Shown here: positions 28,395 through 37,603 of the stretch, one piece after another | Layout of the letters: every line of letters starts with the position of its first letter | Position numbering within the stretch: the stretch's first letter is position 1 | Position numbers and translations under genes: made by a program | From: Colwellia sp. | Lineage (GTDB): Bacteria > Pseudomonadota > Gammaproteobacteria > Enterobacterales > Alteromonadaceae | Direction of reading: 5' to 3' | DNA: 64,000 nt | Assembly (NCBI GenBank): GCA_013215465.1 | Contig: JABSOW010000017.1 | Span: forward strand, 1-64,000 | The notes under the pieces: generated by a model | What the model was told of the DNA's origin: nothing | Database searches by the model: none | The model's input: the letters and a program-made list of their open reading frames with translations, nothing else

Positions 28395-29822
28395 GTGAAT
28401 TTAAATTTAAAATTACAGCTAGTTACCATCATTCCATTGGTGTTAGCACTGTCAGGTGTACTTTTTGTCACGCAGGTGCAATATCAATCACTTTCGGAGC
28501 AAACCGTTGAAGAATATCGCGAAAGCGTTATTAAGCATCGCAAAGAAGAATTACGTAACTATGTCGCTATTGCAGAAGGTGCTACAGAACATATTTATCA
28601 AAATAAAAACTTAACGGTGCAACAAGCGCAAACATTAGTTAAACAAACATTAGCAGATATGCGTTTTGGCAAAGACGGCTATTTTTTTGCTTATGATTTT
28701 GATGGCACAGCACTAGTTGTTCCCGGTCAAGAATGGCGTATTGGCAAAAATTGGCTAGATCTTGAGGACAGAAATGGCATTAAACTGATTCAAGGTCTTA
28801 TTGAACAAGCAAAAGGAGGCGGTGGTTACCTTAATTACGTTTTTAATCAGCCCTCCAAAGATGGAGAGGTTGCTAAAAAAATTGGCTATTCAAAAGCTTT
28901 AGATGATTGGCAGTGGATGATTGGCACGGGCGTTTATATTGATGATATTGATCAAGAGATTGCACTGCTAAATGCTTCTATTGGCAAACATATCCGTAAT
29001 ACCTCGATAATGACACTTATCATTGGTTTGTTCGCCGTTATTGCCATTTTTGTTTCTGGACAGTTTATTCGTTTTAGTGAAAAAAAACTGGCGAACCGTA
29101 AATTACGGGAGCTAAATGAGCGTATTTTTCAGACGCAAGAAGAAGAATGTAAACGAGTTTCTCGAGAGTTACACGACGGTATTAGTCAAACTATTGCCGC
29201 AGCAAAATTTTCCATAGAAACAGCGCAATTAAAGCAACAAAACAATGATGATGCCAGTAAGGAAATGGATCGTTCCATGGAGCTTATATGTAAAATAATG
29301 GGCGACATTCGCGCTATTTCACATCAGCTTCATCCTGGAATACTAGAAGATTTTGGTTTAGGCGCAGCGCTAGAAGAACTTGGTAGAGATTTTTCCCAGC
29401 GAACGGGTATCGATGTTAAAGTAGAGCGTTTATCTGTTAGAAACGTATTATCAACGGAAGTTAAAATCGCATTATATCGAATTGCTCAAGAGTCATTAAC
29501 CAACATTGAACGCCATGCTAGTGCCTCAACGGTGGCACTCACCTTAAAATTGACGCCAGGCTGGCTGGTATTGGAAATTATTGATAATGGTCAAGGTTTT
29601 GATTACCACCGTTATGATAAAAGCGGTGATAAAAAAACTAAAGCTCATCAAGGAATTGGCCTACGTAACATTAAAGAGAGGTTAAGTTTTTATCAAGGTA
29701 ACTTAACGGTTAATTCAGACAATAATGGCACCACAGTGTTAGCCCGTATACCACAATCACAACTGCGTTATAATGCTAGCAACGCGAGTGAAAACGTAAA
29801 TAAAGGGGAAAAGTATGATTAG
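28395..29822 (+). CDS. Cache-domain sensor histidine kinase (HisKA_3, NarX-like)
   Basis: 475 residues with a GTG start at 28395. Membrane helix 8-28, periplasmic sCache_2 domain about 30-190 (GYFFAYDFDGTALVVPG, GGGYLNYVF, WQWMIGTGVYIDDID), second helix about 200-222, then HisKA_3 with phospho-His near residue 260 in ECKRVSRELHDGISQTIA and an HATPase domain (ALYRIAQESLTNIERHA, GIGLRNIKERL). sCache_2 domains usually sense small organic acids. Overlaps the regulator by eight bases; begins 38 bases after the lactate dehydrogenase, suggesting it senses a related acid. Confidence 0.93.
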   Translation: MNLNLKLQLVTIIPLVLALSGVLFVTQVQYQSLSEQTVEEYRESVIKHRKEELRNYVAIAEGATEHIYQNKNLTVQQAQTLVKQTLADMRFGKDGYFFAYDFDGTALVVPGQEWRIGKNWLDLEDRNGIKLIQGLIEQAKGGGGYLNYVFNQPSKDGEVAKKIGYSKALDDWQWMIGTGVYIDDIDQEIALLNASIGKHIRNTSIMTLIIGLFAVIAIFVSGQFIRFSEKKLANRKLRELNERIFQTQEEECKRVSRELHDGISQTIAAAKFSIETAQLKQQNNDDASKEMDRSMELICKIMGDIRAISHQLHPGILEDFGLGAALEELGRDFSQRTGIDVKVERLSVRNVLSTEVKIALYRIAQESLTNIERHASASTVALTLKLTPGWLVLEIIDNGQGFDYHRYDKSGDKKTKAHQGIGLRNIKERLSFYQGNLTVNSDNNGTTVLARIPQSQLRYNASNASENVNKGEKYD

Positions 29823-30435
29823 GGTGCTATTAGTAGATGATCATCCACTTTTTAGAGAAGGGCTGAAGCATCGCTTAAGTCTTGACGATAGCATAGAGGT
29901 TGTTGGCGAAGCCGAAAACGGTAAACAAGCGTTGGAGCTTATTAAGAGCCTTGAATTTGATATTGTCTTAATGGATATCAATATGCCGGAGATGGATGGC
30001 ATGTACGTACTTGAATTAATTAAAGAGCAAGATATTGATTATAAAGTACTTATGCTAAGTATGCATGATAATAAAGAGTATATTTTAGGCGCGATGCGCC
30101 ATGGTGCCAATGGTTATATTTTAAAAGACGTGCCCGGGAAAGAGTTAATAGTGGCCATTAAAAAAGTTATCTCTGGTAAATCTTATTTCAGCTCAGAGGT
30201 TACTGAAATTCTGTCAAAGGAACTCGCAGGAGAACAACGCGGTATTGTTACCAGGCGTGAGCAACTGGTTTTAAGACTTATCTCGCAAGGTCTTAGCAAT
30301 AAACGTATCGCCCAAGAGATTAATGTTAGTGTTCGCACCGTTGAAACCCATAAGCGCAATATAAAACAAAAATTGGGCATTGATTCCACCATGGGCCTGA
30401 TGCGTTATGCGATTGATTATGGCTTAGATCGATAG
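29815..30435 (+). CDS. NarL/LuxR-family response regulator
   Basis: 206 residues. Receiver domain 1-120 with acidic pair D8/D9, phospho-acceptor D54 (DIVLMDINMPEMDG) and K104-region (GYILKDV). C-terminal LuxR HTH about 140-200 (TRREQLVLRLISQGLSNKRI, VRTVETHKRNI). Partner of the overlapping kinase. The following TonB-receptor gene may be a target, but that is only proximity. Confidence 0.95.
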   Translation: MIRVLLVDDHPLFREGLKHRLSLDDSIEVVGEAENGKQALELIKSLEFDIVLMDINMPEMDGMYVLELIKEQDIDYKVLMLSMHDNKEYILGAMRHGANGYILKDVPGKELIVAIKKVISGKSYFSSEVTEILSKELAGEQRGIVTRREQLVLRLISQGLSNKRIAQEINVSVRTVETHKRNIKQKLGIDSTMGLMRYAIDYGLDR

Positions 30436-30527
30436 GATTAGCGGTTATAGTCTTCTTGGGTAGTAAAGTAGCTGAAGGCTATTATCATATCGCTGCTAGG
30501 TAATTGATTATTGTATCTTTGATTTAT

Positions 30528-30545
30528 AATAAGAATCTGCTTATT
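30528..30545. promoter_or_regulatory. Palindrome AATAAG-N6-CTTATT before the TonB receptor
   Basis: An inverted repeat within TGATTTATAATAAG...CTTATTTATCA, 121 bases upstream of the receptor start. The AT-rich shape is loosely like a Fur-type operator but does not match the 19-base consensus well. Could equally bind the upstream response regulator. Confidence 0.3.
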
Positions 30546-30665
30546 TATCAGCTATAAAATTGATAAATATTATGCTACGATTTTTCAATTCTCTTCTTTA
30601 TAAAGCAGTAGCAAAATGTCCATGCCTTTCATTTTCAGCGCCCCTCAAAGAGAGAGGCTAAGCGA

Positions 30666-32819
30666 ATGACCACATTAAAACGATTACCTATTTCTATCTT
30701 CACGCTAGCCTATGTCTCTATTGCAAGTTACGCTGCACCGGCGACAACAGACATAATTCAAACATCTAAAGAAAATAAAAGCGAAGAAATGCCAGAGGTT
30801 ATAGTAATCACTGGCAGTCGTCAGCAAGCTAGTCTGCTTACGTTAGCAGGCAATATCGACCGTATTTCGCCTGAAGATATTGTCTCAGTTAGCGCGGTGC
30901 ATCCCAGTGAACTTTTAAACAGAGCCGCGGGCGTTCATGTGCAAAGCAATAACGGCATGGAATCTTTACCTTCGGTTCGTTCCCCTGTTTTAACTGGCCC
31001 TGGTGCTGCGGGCGCTTTTTTATTCCTTGAAGACGGCATTGCTATTCGCTCAGTCGGTTTTGCTAATAACAATGGCTTATCAGAGTTAAACCTTGCTCAG
31101 GCACAAGCAGTGGAAATTATCAGAGGCCCAGCCAGTGCTATTTATGGCTCTAATGCGGTTCATGGTGTGGTCAATGTGTTAACTAAAGCGCCACACAATG
31201 GCGGCGATGTCACCTTACTTGCCGGGCCTAATGATAGATACCAACTACAAGGTACGATTGGTAGTGAATCAGATAATCAGGGGGTTAGTGGTAACATTCA
31301 GGTCATTGATGATGGCGGTTACCGTGATAATAGTGATTTTACCTCATTAAAACTAGGGCTGCGCCATGACTATGTAAATGGTGATGACCAGTTTAAAACG
31401 ACTATTTCAGGCTTTGTGCTTGACCAAAATACCGCAGGGTTTATCTCTTCGGGTGACAATGGCACTGATTGCTATAGCTCAACTTACGCAGATGAAAACC
31501 TTTATAAAGACAGCAATGCCATGGAGAAAAATTGCGATAGTGATGCTTATCGAAAATGGTCATCCGTGCGTGTTGCTACCCGTTGGCAGCATGAATTAAG
31601 CGCGGATAGCAGCTTTACCATAACCCCTTATTTTCGACTCAACCAGATGGAATTTCGTCAACATTATCTGCCATCAAAGGCCATTGAAGAAAACAGTCAC
31701 TACAGTATTGGTATGGTGAATAGTTATCACTGGCAACTAGCGCAAAATGTTGCTTTAGTGATGGGCGTTGACCTTGACTGGACCGAAGGAGAGTTAAGCC
31801 AAAGCCAACAAAAAGCAGACAGTTATAGCTGGGGTAAAGCCCGTCAACAAGGTCTTCATTATGACTACCAAGTCTCTGCATCAACCATTGCGCCGTATAT
31901 TCAGGCTGATTGGCAAGTAACGCAACAGCTTAATGTTACCGGCAGTGTGCGCTTTGATGCCACTCACTATCGATATGATAACTTACTTGCCGACGGTACC
32001 ACCAAAGCAGACGGTAGCGCCTGTGTGAATAATGATGATGAGCCGATTGAGTGCCTCTATAAACGCCCCAAAGACAGTAATGACAGCTTTGACAATACCA
32101 GTATCAAGTTAGGATTTAATTATCGTTTACATAATATGGCACTTTTTGGTAGTTGGTCACAAGGGTTTAGAGCACCACAAACCACTGACATTTATCGATT
32201 ACAAAAACAACAACAGATAGGTGAGATTGACTCAGAGCAACTTGACAGTGTAGAGCTTGGTTTGCGTGGCGTAACTAATAAACTAAGCTATGAAGCCGTT
32301 GTTTATACCATGACCAAAGATAACTTTTTTTTTCGTGATGCTGACGGGTTAAATGTTACTGACGGTAAAACCTCTCATCAAGGCGCTGAATTAAGCATTA
32401 ACTATCAGTTAACTGAGCAGCTAAGTATTGCCCTTAGCTATAGCTATGGCCAGCATAAGTATGAATTTGACCGAGCGAGTAGCGGCGTAGTAAAGGGTAA
32501 TAAAGTCGATACCGCACCAGAGCAACTGGCTAATGTGCGTATTGCTTGGCAGCCCAGTGATAACAGTAAACTTGAATTAGAATGGTTACATATGGGCGAA
32601 TATTATTTAGACCCCGCCAATGAGCATGATTATGCGGGCCATGATTTATTACAACTGCGAGGCTCAATGGCGATAAGTAATAATACGCGTTTATTTGCGC
32701 GTATTGAAAATATCACCGATGAAAAGTATGCCAGTAGGGCCGACTATACCTTTGGCTCTTATCGTTTCTTTGGTGGTCAACCTCGGGCATTACACGTTGG
32801 CGCTGCTATCTCTTTTTAA
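30666..32819 (+). CDS. TonB-dependent outer-membrane receptor, 717 aa
   Basis: Signal peptide about 1-24 (ending SYAAPA), then a plug domain with PEVIVITGSRQQ (TonB-box region) and VEIIRGPASAIYGSNAVHGV, and a 22-strand barrel ending RALHVGAAISF with a terminal Phe. IENITDEKYASRADYTFGS is the typical last-strands motif. The loop pairs DCYSS/NCDSD and ACVNN/IECLY suggest disulfides in surface loops. Ligand unknown: siderophore, cobalamin or small organic. Its 3' end sequence is partly duplicated at 33718. Confidence 0.92.
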   Translation: MTTLKRLPISIFTLAYVSIASYAAPATTDIIQTSKENKSEEMPEVIVITGSRQQASLLTLAGNIDRISPEDIVSVSAVHPSELLNRAAGVHVQSNNGMESLPSVRSPVLTGPGAAGAFLFLEDGIAIRSVGFANNNGLSELNLAQAQAVEIIRGPASAIYGSNAVHGVVNVLTKAPHNGGDVTLLAGPNDRYQLQGTIGSESDNQGVSGNIQVIDDGGYRDNSDFTSLKLGLRHDYVNGDDQFKTTISGFVLDQNTAGFISSGDNGTDCYSSTYADENLYKDSNAMEKNCDSDAYRKWSSVRVATRWQHELSADSSFTITPYFRLNQMEFRQHYLPSKAIEENSHYSIGMVNSYHWQLAQNVALVMGVDLDWTEGELSQSQQKADSYSWGKARQQGLHYDYQVSASTIAPYIQADWQVTQQLNVTGSVRFDATHYRYDNLLADGTTKADGSACVNNDDEPIECLYKRPKDSNDSFDNTSIKLGFNYRLHNMALFGSWSQGFRAPQTTDIYRLQKQQQIGEIDSEQLDSVELGLRGVTNKLSYEAVVYTMTKDNFFFRDADGLNVTDGKTSHQGAELSINYQLTEQLSIALSYSYGQHKYEFDRASSGVVKGNKVDTAPEQLANVRIAWQPSDNSKLELEWLHMGEYYLDPANEHDYAGHDLLQLRGSMAISNNTRLFARIENITDEKYASRADYTFGSYRFFGGQPRALHVGAAISF

Positions 32820-32823
32820 TCAA

Positions 32824-32876
32824 TGAAAATAGCGTCACAAAAGAGGGCACACCGCTGCTTAAGTTGTTGGTGTGCC
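32824..32876 (+). terminator. Hairpin terminator-like element after the TonB receptor
   Basis: GGCACACC (32846-32853) pairs perfectly with GGTGTGCC (32869-32876) around a 15-base loop. No T-run follows, so termination strength is unclear. The segment from TGAAAATA (32824) through the hairpin is repeated at 33740-33792. Confidence 0.6.
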
Positions 32877-32925
32877 GAAACGAAAATCAATAAATTTAAG
32901 ACTGGCTAGCACTTATAAAATAATC

Positions 32926-32957
32926 CTGAAACTCGTATCTTGAAGTATCATGGGTAT
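32926..32957. repeat. Solo right end of the MITE-like element
   Basis: CTGAAACTCGTATCTTGAAG then TATCATGGGTATAAAGC is almost identical to the right end of the 14581-14845 element, without a left end. On the minus strand its TATACCCATGA supplies the last codons (Tyr-Pro) and the TGA stop of the lipoate-ligase homologue. Confidence 0.75.
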
Positions 32958-33673
32958 AAAGCACTATCAACAAAAGCTTGGGTTAACTGTTGATATAATT
33001 GATCTATTGTCGGTCGCTCAGTAATATGTTCAAAAAGAGTGGTATGCACCTGCGCTTTTACCCGCTCCGTTTTATCTGATAATTGATAACACAAGTTAAC
33101 CGGCTTTACGATCTCAGCTAATATCACATCAATAAGAATAAATGCTTGTGCTAATACTATCTTGCCGCCACCTTTTTTCAAGATAACCCGCTGTGCAGTA
33201 CCAACAATTTTTCTGCCGTTTATATTAATATTATAGTCACCATCACAGTAAGAAAACGCTGTTGCGTGTGTTTGACTCACTAAGTTAAATTGACGAAAGA
33301 AACCATGCAAAACAGTGCATAAGTTTTTATAAGCTTGCGGGATTGAATATGGGGTATCATTTGACCAAAGGTAAAGGTGAGATAAATTAATAATGCCCGG
33401 ACATTGCGGCACGGGCGCGCCGCCGGTTTTTCGTGAATGTAACCGCCAGTTATCGGCTAATAAGCCCGCTATAAGCGCCTCGGACTCTAACCACTTTCTG
33501 CCTGCAGGCAATACCAAGGTCGCTTCTTTGGCTTGCCATAACAGTAAGCACTGGCTAAGTTCACCTGCTTGTATTTGTTTTATTAGCTGTGTTTCTTTAT
33601 CAAAAATATTAGCAACGGAGCTTTGTTGGTAACGCAGCAGTTTATTGCTACTCTTCTTTATGCTGCTATTCAT
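32948..33673 (-). CDS. Lipoate-protein ligase A homologue (BPL/LplA/LipB fold)
   Basis: Start set at ATG 33673 (MNSSIKKSSNKLLRYQQSS), 241 residues; a TTG 14 codons earlier is possible. Motifs of the fold: LHSRKTGGAPVPQCPGIINL (the RR-x-GG loop) and YNININGRKIVGTAQR (the substrate Lys strand with GRKI-GTAQ). Likely attaches lipoate or octanoate to carrier proteins, or is a degenerate relative; Cys in PQCPG is an unusual feature. Its stop codon comes from a mobile-element end and the gene is bracketed by a direct duplication. Confidence 0.78.
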   Translation of the reverse strand: MNSSIKKSSNKLLRYQQSSVANIFDKETQLIKQIQAGELSQCLLLWQAKEATLVLPAGRKWLESEALIAGLLADNWRLHSRKTGGAPVPQCPGIINLSHLYLWSNDTPYSIPQAYKNLCTVLHGFFRQFNLVSQTHATAFSYCDGDYNININGRKIVGTAQRVILKKGGGKIVLAQAFILIDVILAEIVKPVNLCYQLSDKTERVKAQVHTTLFEHITERPTIDQLYQQLTQAFVDSALYP

Positions 33674-33717
33674 GGCTACTTTCTCTGCTTGATTTGGTTC
33701 AATGACGTTAAACAATC

Positions 33718-33792
33718 ATACGCGTTTATTTGCGCGTATTGAAAATAGCGTCACAAAGAGGGCACACCGCTGCTTAAGTGGTTGCGTGTGCC
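33718..33792. repeat. Chimeric duplicate of the TonB-receptor 3' end and its hairpin
   Basis: Bases 33718-33747 equal 32683-32712 inside the receptor gene (30 bases), and from TGAAAATA onward the sequence follows 32824-32876 beyond that gene's stop. So this copy carries an internal deletion of 119 bases between two TGAAAATA words. It also forms a hairpin (GGCACAC/GTGTGCC) and runs into the last codons of the YitT gene. Confidence 0.85.
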
Positions 33793-34613
33793 GTTGAGCC
33801 AATCATTTCTGATGCATCCATCACCAGTACCACGGCATTTTCATCGCGACTTAACACTATTGCTTGTAACTTAGGTATTTGACGAGCACCCACTACCACT
33901 AATAAGATCTTTTTCTCATTTTGCTCCATTAAGTTTTTACCCGTTAAAATAGTGCCGTCTCTGCCTAATTCTTCTGAAATAGCTAGCCCAATACTGCCAG
34001 TTTCATTTGAAACCACATGAACCACTTTTTCAGCTACTGCACCGGTTAGAATTTTATCGATAACTTTTGTGGTCACATAAATACCAATTAAACTCCACAA
34101 TGCTAACTCCATATCTTTAAAGACAATAGCCACAGCGATAATAATAATCATATCGAAAAACATAATGACCTGAGCCGATCTAAAAGAAGAATAACGAGCG
34201 ACAATTTGCGCGACTATGGTAGTACCGCCTGCGGATGCTTGGCCTTTCATCACTATGGCTATACCTGCGCCAATACACACACCACCATAAATGGTAGATA
34301 GCAATATACTATCAATAGGGGGGAAAGAAATGATCCTTGGTAATAGATCAACCTGAGTCGCGGTTAAAATAATGGCAACAACGGTGCGTGCGGCAAACTT
34401 AAAATCTATAAACTTAAAACCGGCTAGCACTAGTGGAATATTAATTAACACCATGGCCAGTGCGGTTGGAATATCAGTGAGATAATGCAATATAATTGAC
34501 ATCCCGGGGGTACCGCCTGTGGCGATATTAACCGGCAGTAGGAAAAAGGTTACCCCAAAGGCCAGTAAATAAGAGCCAAGTGCAATTAATATTATATTTT
34601 TTAGTTCTTTCAT
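33774..34613 (-). CDS. YitT family membrane protein (DUF161 + DUF2179)
   Basis: 279 residues. Five to six membrane helices in the first 190 residues (FGVTFFLLPVNIATGGTPGMS, GGVCIGAGIAIVMKGQASAGG), then the cytoplasmic DUF2179 domain about 205-270 (VSNETGSIGLAISEELGRDG). The C-terminal residues STAHATT lie in the duplicated hairpin, so the original end may have been altered. Function of the family is unclear. Confidence 0.92.
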   Translation of the reverse strand: MKELKNIILIALGSYLLAFGVTFFLLPVNIATGGTPGMSIILHYLTDIPTALAMVLINIPLVLAGFKFIDFKFAARTVVAIILTATQVDLLPRIISFPPIDSILLSTIYGGVCIGAGIAIVMKGQASAGGTTIVAQIVARYSSFRSAQVIMFFDMIIIIAVAIVFKDMELALWSLIGIYVTTKVIDKILTGAVAEKVVHVVSNETGSIGLAISEELGRDGTILTGKNLMEQNEKKILLVVVGARQIPKLQAIVLSRDENAVVLVMDASEMIGSTAHATT

Positions 34614-34686
34614 ACTGAATTGTTTATGTGTCTATTTACCTTACATGTTAACAATATGGTAGCACGAACAGTTAAAATACGGCAGC

Positions 34687-36135
34687 TTATCCACCTTGCA
34701 CGTATTCATAGAGCGCTTTTAATACCAACATTTTACTCTTGTTCTCTTCATGCTCATGAACGAGGTTTTCAATTTTTATCATAAACTCATCGATACTTAA
34801 AATACCCTTACCACCATACTGCAGCTTGTTTTGACAATATTGTTGCCAATGCTGTTGCTCTTCGATAGTTAAGGTATGAGGGTAGTTACGTGCGCGGTAT
34901 CTAGTTAACAGCACGGGTAAGCGCTGATCTTGAAATTTGAACGGATGACTGCCAAGTTTCTCTGGCGATAAACCGCGTAAAATATCCATTTGTGCTTTAT
35001 CACTGTGACTAAAAAAGCTACCACCATATAACGCTTGCTCGGCATCTACGTCATCATTATCAAAATCAGAGCTGGCAAAAACATCACTCAGTTTATCTCT
35101 TAACTCGGCATGCTGTTTTAATAAGGCTAAATTGTCTAAACAATAATCACGGGGTATGGCTAAACGCTCAGCATTTTCGGGTAACAATGTTTTAGCCGGA
35201 GCAACAACGGGACACTTATTTATATGAATTAACTTAACCGGAATAGGCTTTTCATCCGGGGCTAAATCGTCGTGGCGAGTATATAAACGTGCCTTAATTT
35301 CTTCACTGCTAAGCGTCAATAAGGGTGCAATATCTTGCGCTAAATCGACACAGATCACCGCATTTTTATTGACCGGATGATAACTAATAGGCGCAAACCA
35401 ACTGGTACAACCGTGCGCTGATGATATTTTACTTGAGGTGTGCACTACTGGGGTCATGTCGGCAACGTTAAGTAATTCAGCTACTTGTTTTTTACTTTTT
35501 AAATTAAAAATAAAATCATACAGTTTTGGCTGTTTATCTTTGATCAATTTGGCCATAGCAATAGTGGCATAAACATCGCTCATTGCATCATGTGCAGACT
35601 CATGACTAATACCATTTGCTTTGGTTAATAACTCCAAACGAAAGCTCACGACTTCTTCACCGTCACGGTCAATAGTAGGCCAGTTTATGCCTTCAGGACG
35701 CAGCGCATAAGTGGCGCGCACCATATCAATAATATCCCAACGACTATTGCCATTTTGCCATTCACGGGCATAGGGGTCATAAAAATTACGATAGAAAAGG
35801 TAGCGCGATACCTCGTCATCAAAGCGAATATTGTTATAACCGGCCACACAGGTATTAGGCACACTAAATAAGTCATTAATGCGCTTAGCAAATTCAGCCT
35901 CAGTTAAGCCCTCACGCTGCGCTTTTTGCGGGGTAATACCCGTCACTAAACAGGCTTCGGGGTGCGGCAGGTAATCTTGCGGCGGCTGGCAATAAAACAT
36001 TTGTGGCTCGCCAATGATGTTGAGATCGAGATCTGTTCTAATGCCGGCAAACTGCGAAGGCTTGTCAACTTTGGGGGAAATGCCCCAAGTTTCATAATCG
36101 TGCCAGAGAATAGTAGGTTGTTTATTAGTGTTCAT
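34687..36135 (-). CDS. sbcB: Exodeoxyribonuclease I
   Basis: 482 residues. DEDDh exonuclease with Exo I motif ILWHDYETWGISPKVDKPSQ, Exo II GYNNIRFDDEVSRYLFYRNF, and Exo III SHESAHDAMSDVYATIAMA; then the SH3-like and helical C-terminal parts (RYRARNYPHTLTIEEQQHWQ). Degrades single-stranded DNA 3' to 5', acting in recombination and mismatch repair. The genomic island integrase lies just upstream on the other strand. Confidence 0.97.
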   Translation of the reverse strand: MNTNKQPTILWHDYETWGISPKVDKPSQFAGIRTDLDLNIIGEPQMFYCQPPQDYLPHPEACLVTGITPQKAQREGLTEAEFAKRINDLFSVPNTCVAGYNNIRFDDEVSRYLFYRNFYDPYAREWQNGNSRWDIIDMVRATYALRPEGINWPTIDRDGEEVVSFRLELLTKANGISHESAHDAMSDVYATIAMAKLIKDKQPKLYDFIFNLKSKKQVAELLNVADMTPVVHTSSKISSAHGCTSWFAPISYHPVNKNAVICVDLAQDIAPLLTLSSEEIKARLYTRHDDLAPDEKPIPVKLIHINKCPVVAPAKTLLPENAERLAIPRDYCLDNLALLKQHAELRDKLSDVFASSDFDNDDVDAEQALYGGSFFSHSDKAQMDILRGLSPEKLGSHPFKFQDQRLPVLLTRYRARNYPHTLTIEEQQHWQQYCQNKLQYGGKGILSIDEFMIKIENLVHEHEENKSKMLVLKALYEYVQGG

Positions 36136-36319
36136 TGTTTTCTGTTACTCCATGCTGATCTTATGTTTTCTCTTTTAATATCAGTATGTTTTATTGAATT
36201 CATATCCATTAATGTTCACTGCCATTTTTTATAGCTAATTGTAAAGTGTGCATCGTAATGTGCATCATAAAAGTGTAAGCTGTGCCCATAGACGGATCGT
36301 ATTATATTTAGGTTTTGTT

Positions 36320-37522
36320 ATGCCATTAGAAGAAGAGACAAAAAAAAAGTCAGTAAGTGATAGTAAACTCAGAAACATAAAAGCACCTTACTCTGGTAAA
36401 AAAGAAATAGCTGATCGTGATGGGCTAACTGTAAGGATCACAACTAACGCAATAATTAGTTTCAATTATCGCTTTAGATGGCAAGGTAAGCAACAACGAA
36501 TTAAAATTGGTCGTTATCCAGATATTAAATTGGCTGATGCTAGGATAAAGTCTGGGGAATACCGTCAAGCTTTGTTAGATGGTCTTGATCCTAGAAGTTA
36601 TGCTATTACTCAGAAAAAAGGTCGTTTACTTGGCGAATTGTGTGATGATTTTATGAGTATATATGCTTACCAAGAATTATCCGCAAGAACTATTATTTTA
36701 TATGAATCATTTCTAAACAAATATATTAAACCCAATGCTACCATTGATGTTGAGCGGTACAAATATACAGATTGGATCAAATTTTTTGATGATATTAGAA
36801 AAGGGACAACACCTGGAAATGCAGGTAGTATTTTAAAGCGGATTAAAACTGTAGTACGGTGGTCTAAATCACGAGGAGAAATAGCCAATTCTCACTGTCT
36901 TGATATTCCAATAAAAGCAATTGGAGCCCATCAAAACAGAAGGGATCGAGTTCTTGAGTGGAGTGAAGTTGCAGGACTTTGGCGGCAAATTGAGTCAAGT
37001 AAAGCGACACCAAAATGTAAAGTCTGTGTACAACTACTTATTCTAACTGGAGCTAGAAATAGTGAGATACGCGAGGCGGAGCGTTCAGAGTTTGATTTAG
37101 AAAAGGCTTTGTGGGTTTTACCTAAGAAACGGTCTAAAACTAAAAAAGCGATTAGACGGCCACTAAGTACTAAATCTATTGAGTTAATAAAATTATTAGA
37201 TTTAATTTATGGCCTTGAGCGTACTCACCTCATTGAGGGTGATAAGAAGGGCGCGCCATTAACTACTCATGCCATTAATCGGTTTGTTAAACGGATGAAT
37301 AACCACCTTAAATTTGAGCCTTTTGTGCCTCATGATTTTAGACGAACTATTTCAACTCGTCTGAGTGAAAACAAAGTAATGCCACACGTTACTGAAAAAA
37401 TGCTAGGTCATGAGTTAGGAGGAATTATGGCTATTTACAATAAGCATGATTGGGTAGATGAGCAGCGTGAGGCTTATCAGCTGTATTGGGAACTTATTGA
37501 AAAAGCATTAAATAAAAACTAA
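36320..37522 (+). CDS. Tyrosine-type site-specific integrase
   Basis: Start at 36320 (MPLEEETKKKSVSDSKLRNI) after AGGTTTT; an upstream ATG adds 24 unlikely residues. 400 residues: DUF4102-type N-terminal domain (ADRDGLTVRITTNAIISFNY), SAM-like core-binding domain about 115-200, catalytic domain from about 210 with R in LTGARNSEIREAE, HDFRRTISTRL and H in MLGHELGG, ending with Tyr in MAIYNKHDW. All R-H-R-H-Y residues seem present, so it is likely active. Confidence 0.93.
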   Translation: MPLEEETKKKSVSDSKLRNIKAPYSGKKEIADRDGLTVRITTNAIISFNYRFRWQGKQQRIKIGRYPDIKLADARIKSGEYRQALLDGLDPRSYAITQKKGRLLGELCDDFMSIYAYQELSARTIILYESFLNKYIKPNATIDVERYKYTDWIKFFDDIRKGTTPGNAGSILKRIKTVVRWSKSRGEIANSHCLDIPIKAIGAHQNRRDRVLEWSEVAGLWRQIESSKATPKCKVCVQLLILTGARNSEIREAERSEFDLEKALWVLPKKRSKTKKAIRRPLSTKSIELIKLLDLIYGLERTHLIEGDKKGAPLTTHAINRFVKRMNNHLKFEPFVPHDFRRTISTRLSENKVMPHVTEKMLGHELGGIMAIYNKHDWVDEQREAYQLYWELIEKALNKN

Positions 37523-37603
37523 TTATGAATAGAAGCTGGTTTTTATTTTATGGCTCCATTTGCAGCACTTACCAAGTTATTTTCAACAACAACTAATATT
37601 TAT

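Noticed and set aside
36140..36320. attL in the sbcB-integrase spacer
   Set aside because: No copy of any 12-base or longer word from this spacer was found near 44.8-46.2 kb by eye, so an att pair cannot be claimed.
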